Shown here: one piece after another, positions 6,004 through 8,032 of the stretch
How positions within the stretch are numbered: the first letter of the stretch is position 1
Layout of the letters: the number at the start of each line of letters is the position of its first letter
Assembly (NCBI GenBank): GCA_021791615.1
Contig: JAJYWG010000535.1
Location: forward strand, 1 to 8,032
DNA length: 8,032 nucleotides
DNA from: Actinomycetes bacterium
GTDB taxonomy: Bacteria > Actinomycetota > Acidimicrobiia > Acidimicrobiales > RAAP-2
Direction: 5' to 3'
Program-made: the position numbers and the translations under genes
Notes under the pieces: generated by a model
What the model saw: the letters and a program-made list of their open reading frames with translations, nothing else
What the model was told of the DNA's origin: nothing
The model's database searches: none

Positions 6004-7244
6004 CGGCTTTGACCCGGGGCAGACGGCACCGACCTGGCCTCCAGACGGCAGCGCTCGTGCTGGTGCTCGTCGGTCTCACCGTCGGTGCCTGCGCCGCTCC
6101 GAGGTTCGATGCGACTGGGAACAGGCGGTCGACGTCAACCACTGCCACGACCGTGGCATCGCCTGCGACGTCAACGACGCTGGCGACGACTGGCGGGCCT
6201 CCCATGGCGGGTTTCGGTCTCGGCGTGGACGTCGCGCCCATCAACCTTCTTCCCGGTCAGAGCCTCCAGCCGACTGGCCCGGCACTGATCGACCTGCTGG
6301 TCCGGGACCACCTCACCCAGGTTCGCCTACTCGACTCGCCCCCCGCTCCCGACATCGCCCAAGCCCAGGCACTCGCGGCAGGCGGTTGGAAGACGGTCTT
6401 CGGGGAGCTTCAGCACGCCGGCATGCGGGCGGTGCTGCTGCTCTCGGGCGCCTACCGCGCCGACGGCGCGCCAGCCGGCGGCACGTGGGCCCCCGAAGGC
6501 CCGCCCGGTGCAAGCGCGAGCCCAGTGGGCGCCATGCCCACCGCTACCTGGATCGCCGACGAGAAGGCCGTCCTCACCCAGATCCGCAGCCAGAACGGCG
6601 GGTCGTTCCCGCCGGCTCTCGCGGGGATCGAGGTGGCCAATGAGCCCACCGTCGACCCCTCGACGATCCCCGACCTCGCCCAGGCGATCGCAGCAGCGCA
6701 CGCCGAAGCACCGGGCATCCCGGTCACCATCGGCGGATGGCGGGCGCCCAAGACGAAAGGTCAGGGCTTCCTCTACAACGACCCCTCCACCGCCCCGGCC
6801 GTGGTCCCGCTCGTCGACTTCGTCTCCGCGCACCTCTACCCCGATAACGCGGTGCCGTCGCGCCAGCACCCCGACCGCAGCTCCACCGACCCTTCCGCCT
6901 TCGCCGCTTATGCCCGCTCGTTCCTCCAAGCGCTCGTCGCCGACGCGAAGGGCAAACCCGTGTTCGTCGGCGAGTTCGGCGGGCGCTCCGGCCTCGGAGG
7001 CGGACCGGCAGCATCCCAAGGCGGGTCGCCGGCGCATCAGCAGGCTGTCGTCCAAGCTGTTGCAGACGTCTTGGTCTCCGAAGCGGACCACGGCTTGACC
7101 GGAGGCACCGCCTGGTGGCTCGAACCCGCCCTGGGCACCCACACCACCTGTGACTCCTTCGCGCTCATCTGCCTCGACGCCAACGGCGCGCAGCCAGCGC
7201 TCAGCACACTTGCCCTGATAGCGAACTCGGCTCCAGATAAATGA
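6000..7244 (+). CDS. Secreted lipoprotein with cellulase-superfamily (clan GH-A) glycoside hydrolase domain
   Basis: A 414-residue precursor starting with GTG that overlaps the tetR stop (GTGA). A basic start (TRGRRHRPG), hydrophobic core LVLVLVGLTVGAC and Cys31 form a lipoprotein signal, followed by a Thr/Ser/Ala linker to about residue 65. The domain starts at FGLGVDVAPIN. The GH-A signatures are clear: Asn214-Glu215-Pro216 in IEVANEPTV (acid/base Glu), His279-Tyr280 in SAHLYPDN, and Glu325 in VFVGEFGGRSG as nucleophile. Trp372-Trp373 in GTAWWLEPA fits the usual strand-8 substrate-stacking Trp. An active exo- or endo-glycosidase acting outside the membrane is likely; the substrate is not predictable. 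No Shine-Dalgarno is evident, so translation is probably coupled to tetR. It shares anchoring, linker type and fold class with the divergent lipoprotein, but I see no close sequence identity. Confidence 0.85.
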   Translation: MTALTRGRRHRPGLQTAALVLVLVGLTVGACAAPRFDATGNRRSTSTTATTVASPATSTTLATTGGPPMAGFGLGVDVAPINLLPGQSLQPTGPALIDLLVRDHLTQVRLLDSPPAPDIAQAQALAAGGWKTVFGELQHAGMRAVLLLSGAYRADGAPAGGTWAPEGPPGASASPVGAMPTATWIADEKAVLTQIRSQNGGSFPPALAGIEVANEPTVDPSTIPDLAQAIAAAHAEAPGIPVTIGGWRAPKTKGQGFLYNDPSTAPAVVPLVDFVSAHLYPDNAVPSRQHPDRSSTDPSAFAAYARSFLQALVADAKGKPVFVGEFGGRSGLGGGPAASQGGSPAHQQAVVQAVADVLVSEADHGLTGGTAWWLEPALGTHTTCDSFALICLDANGAQPALSTLALIANSAPDK

Positions 7245-7485
7245 CTCAGACTCCTTCCGGCGCGCAGCTGATTGGCATCACGTCGGACCGCACCAGCTCG
7301 GAGAGAAAGATGAACAACCGAGGTGGGCCTCACGGCTCTCACTCTTTACATGCCGAGGCACGGATTCTCCGCTCCCGATCCCGGGTTGGACCGAACCCAG
7401 CCCCGATGGGTTCTCTTCGCCACCGCGAGGGCAGTTGCCCTCGACCCGCTCCTCCGCGGCCCTCCATACACCCGCTGAACTGACG
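7245..7485. other. Intergenic region without a convincing gene
   Basis: About 240 bp between the second lipoprotein and the truncated gene at 7486. An 80-codon frame begins at 7241 with an ATGA overlap, but its Arg/Ser/Pro-rich translation runs through both hairpins and does not look like a protein. The stretch stays G+C-rich. Apart from the tandem hairpins at 7393-7443 nothing else was recognised. Confidence 0.5.
7393..7443 (+). terminator. Two tandem hairpins downstream of the lipoprotein gene
   Basis: GAACCCA (7393-7399) pairs perfectly with TGGGTTC (7407-7413) around a seven-base loop. CGAGGGC (7426-7432) pairs with GCCCTCG (7437-7443) around a four-base loop. Neither has a long T tract, which is common for actinobacterial terminators. 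They lie about 150-200 bases after the stop at 7244 and could end the tetR-lipoprotein transcript. A role as an element end is not excluded. Confidence 0.4.
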
Positions 7486-7617
7486 ATGCCGAGGAACAGC
7501 TTCAGCGTGCGAGCTACCGGTGCAGTCACAGCTCCCCTCGCCCAGCTCACCGTCGACTCCGCCGGCCTCGAGCTCATGGTGCGCAGGCTCTTCGGTTCGA
7601 ACAAGACCACCACAATC
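7486..7617 (+). pseudogene. 5' fragment (44 codons) of an interrupted hypothetical gene
   Basis: From ATG 7486 the frame reads MPRNSFSVRATGAVTAPLAQ and continues LTVDSAGLELMVRRLFGSNK up to 7617, exactly where the IS256-type tip begins. The tip then adds 16 codons of its own (SCVRSCVQN...) to a stop at 7663-7665. Alternating hydrophobic residues and the APLAxLTVDxxGLxL pattern resemble the start of small actinobacterial beta-rich (PH/GRAM-like) hypothetical proteins; this is an impression, not a match. No good ribosome site precedes 7486, and an in-frame TTG at 7435 is an alternative. Most likely the start of a gene destroyed by the insertion. Confidence 0.4.
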
Positions 7618-7706
7618 AGTTGTGTGCGCAGTTGTGTGCAAAATGGGTTCTGGAATGAAGAGTGAACATAGTGATTATGCCACCTGGGATACAGATAGGG
7701 AAATGG
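7618..7706 (-). repeat. 89-bp inverted repeat, right arm
   Basis: Exact reverse complement of 9-97. It includes the transposase stop codon (7675-7677), the 57 bp behind it and the tandem decamers at the tip. The two arms are about 7.5 kb apart and point inward. Confidence 0.93.
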
Positions 7707-8032
7707 TGCCCTCGAGAAGGTTCATGGAGAGGTATGGCTGGTCATCCATCCACTGCTTATGAATCTCGCATGCCACTGCAGGGAAAAGACAAAGAGGCTT
7801 GCCTCTTGGGAAAGATTAAGACAACCTTTGTTCTCCGTTTCAGCTCTTCATTGAGACGTTCAAGAACATTGGTACTTCGAATGTGTCTTCGATGCTGTGG
7901 GGGAAAGCAAAGAAGGTAAGCGTCTATCCATGGAGGATTCCACGAAGTCGACAAGTGCTGAATAGCGATCCTGCCACGCAGCAATCCACTCCCTGAGCAT
8001 GGTTCGTGCTGCAGTCAGTGACGGTGCATCAT
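7675..8032 (-). pseudogene. IS256-family (Mutator-type) transposase, 3' part, frameshifted
   Basis: Three frame pieces form the C-terminal part of an IS256-type DDE transposase. From the right edge, ARTMLREWIAAWQDRYSALV fits the helical region before the last catalytic block. After a one-base gain near 7925 comes YLLCFPPQHRRHIRSTNVLE and RLNEELKRRTKVVLIFP, the family hallmark with the catalytic Glu (codon 7861-7859) and the downstream Lys/Arg. After a second shift near 7785-7798 comes FPAVACEIHKQWMDDQPYLS, ending at the stop at 7675-7677. The 5' part lies outside the window. Two frameshifts in about 350 bases mean the gene is inactive unless they are sequencing errors. IS256 enzymes move elements by copy-out/paste-in and make 8-9 bp duplications. 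Confidence 0.85.

Larger units (their letters stand above)
7618..8032 (-). mobile_element. IS256-type insertion sequence, partial (right copy)
   Basis: The copy starts at 7618 with the decamer agttgtgtgc, repeated at 7630-7639, and continues to the window end, carrying a minus-strand transposase that runs off the right side. Base composition is clearly lower in G+C than the core. Positions 7618-7706 are the exact inverted copy of 9-97. The other end of the element and any target duplication are outside the window. Confidence 0.85.

Noticed and set aside
7241..7483. 80-codon frame with ATGA overlap after the second lipoprotein
   Set aside because: The low-complexity Arg/Ser/Pro translation runs through two strong hairpins and no family features were seen. 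The overlap alone is weak support.
7594..7602. ggttcgaac resembling a tRNA T-loop close to the right IS border
   Set aside because: The flanking bases do not form a T stem or acceptor stem, so there is no tRNA or tRNA-derived attachment site.
1..8032. CRISPR array, rRNA, tRNA or toxin-antitoxin pair
   Set aside because: No regularly spaced repeats, no cloverleaf and no paired small ORFs with known toxin or antitoxin features were found on either strand.

Overview
The window is a block of G+C-rich DNA, about positions 98-7617, enclosed by two inward-pointing ends of an IS256-type (Mutator-type) insertion sequence of clearly lower G+C. Strong G/C preference at third codon positions, GTG starts, Ser/Thr-rich lipoprotein linkers and the protein types point to a high-G+C actinobacterium (Actinomycetota); the genus cannot be told from this sequence.

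Left flank (1-1400): an IS256-type tip (1-97) cuts the 3' end of a minus-strand tyrosine recombinase gene. The 5' end of that gene is in turn cut by a decayed, frameshifted plus-strand DDE (rve-domain) transposase remnant (about 953-1400). This is a graveyard of nested mobile-element insertions.

Core (1401-7244): a minus-strand run reads, in transcription order, a secreted lipoprotein with a glycoside-hydrolase-like barrel (5321-4101), a six-helix membrane protein (4074-3430), a 34-codon leader-like ORF with a very good ribosome binding site (3410-3306), a YtcJ/NfdA-type amidohydrolase (3309-1609) and a small coupled ORF (1605-1378). The gaps are short and two junctions overlap or nearly touch, so one operon is likely. 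Divergent to it, a TetR-family regulator (5365-6003) overlaps by 4 bases a second lipoprotein with a GH-A (cellulase-superfamily) barrel (6000-7244). The 43-bp divergent intergenic region holds most of an interrupted 29-bp palindrome centred at 5353, which covers the -10 of the leftward gene and the Shine-Dalgarno and start codon of tetR. I read it as the likely TetR operator controlling both arms. The inferred module is therefore a TetR-controlled bidirectional cluster of two surface-anchored sugar-hydrolase-like lipoproteins, a membrane protein and a cytoplasmic amidohydrolase. Its substrate is unknown.

Right flank (7245-8032): an intergenic stretch with two tandem hairpins, then the first 44 codons of a gene that stops at the second IS256-type tip (7618), then the 3' part of a frameshifted IS256-type transposase on the minus strand running off the window. 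The two tips are identical over 89 bp in opposite orientation (9-97 and 7618-7706), so the block has the geometry of a composite transposon or of an invertible segment. The outer ends of both IS copies lie outside the window, so mobility cannot be proved here.
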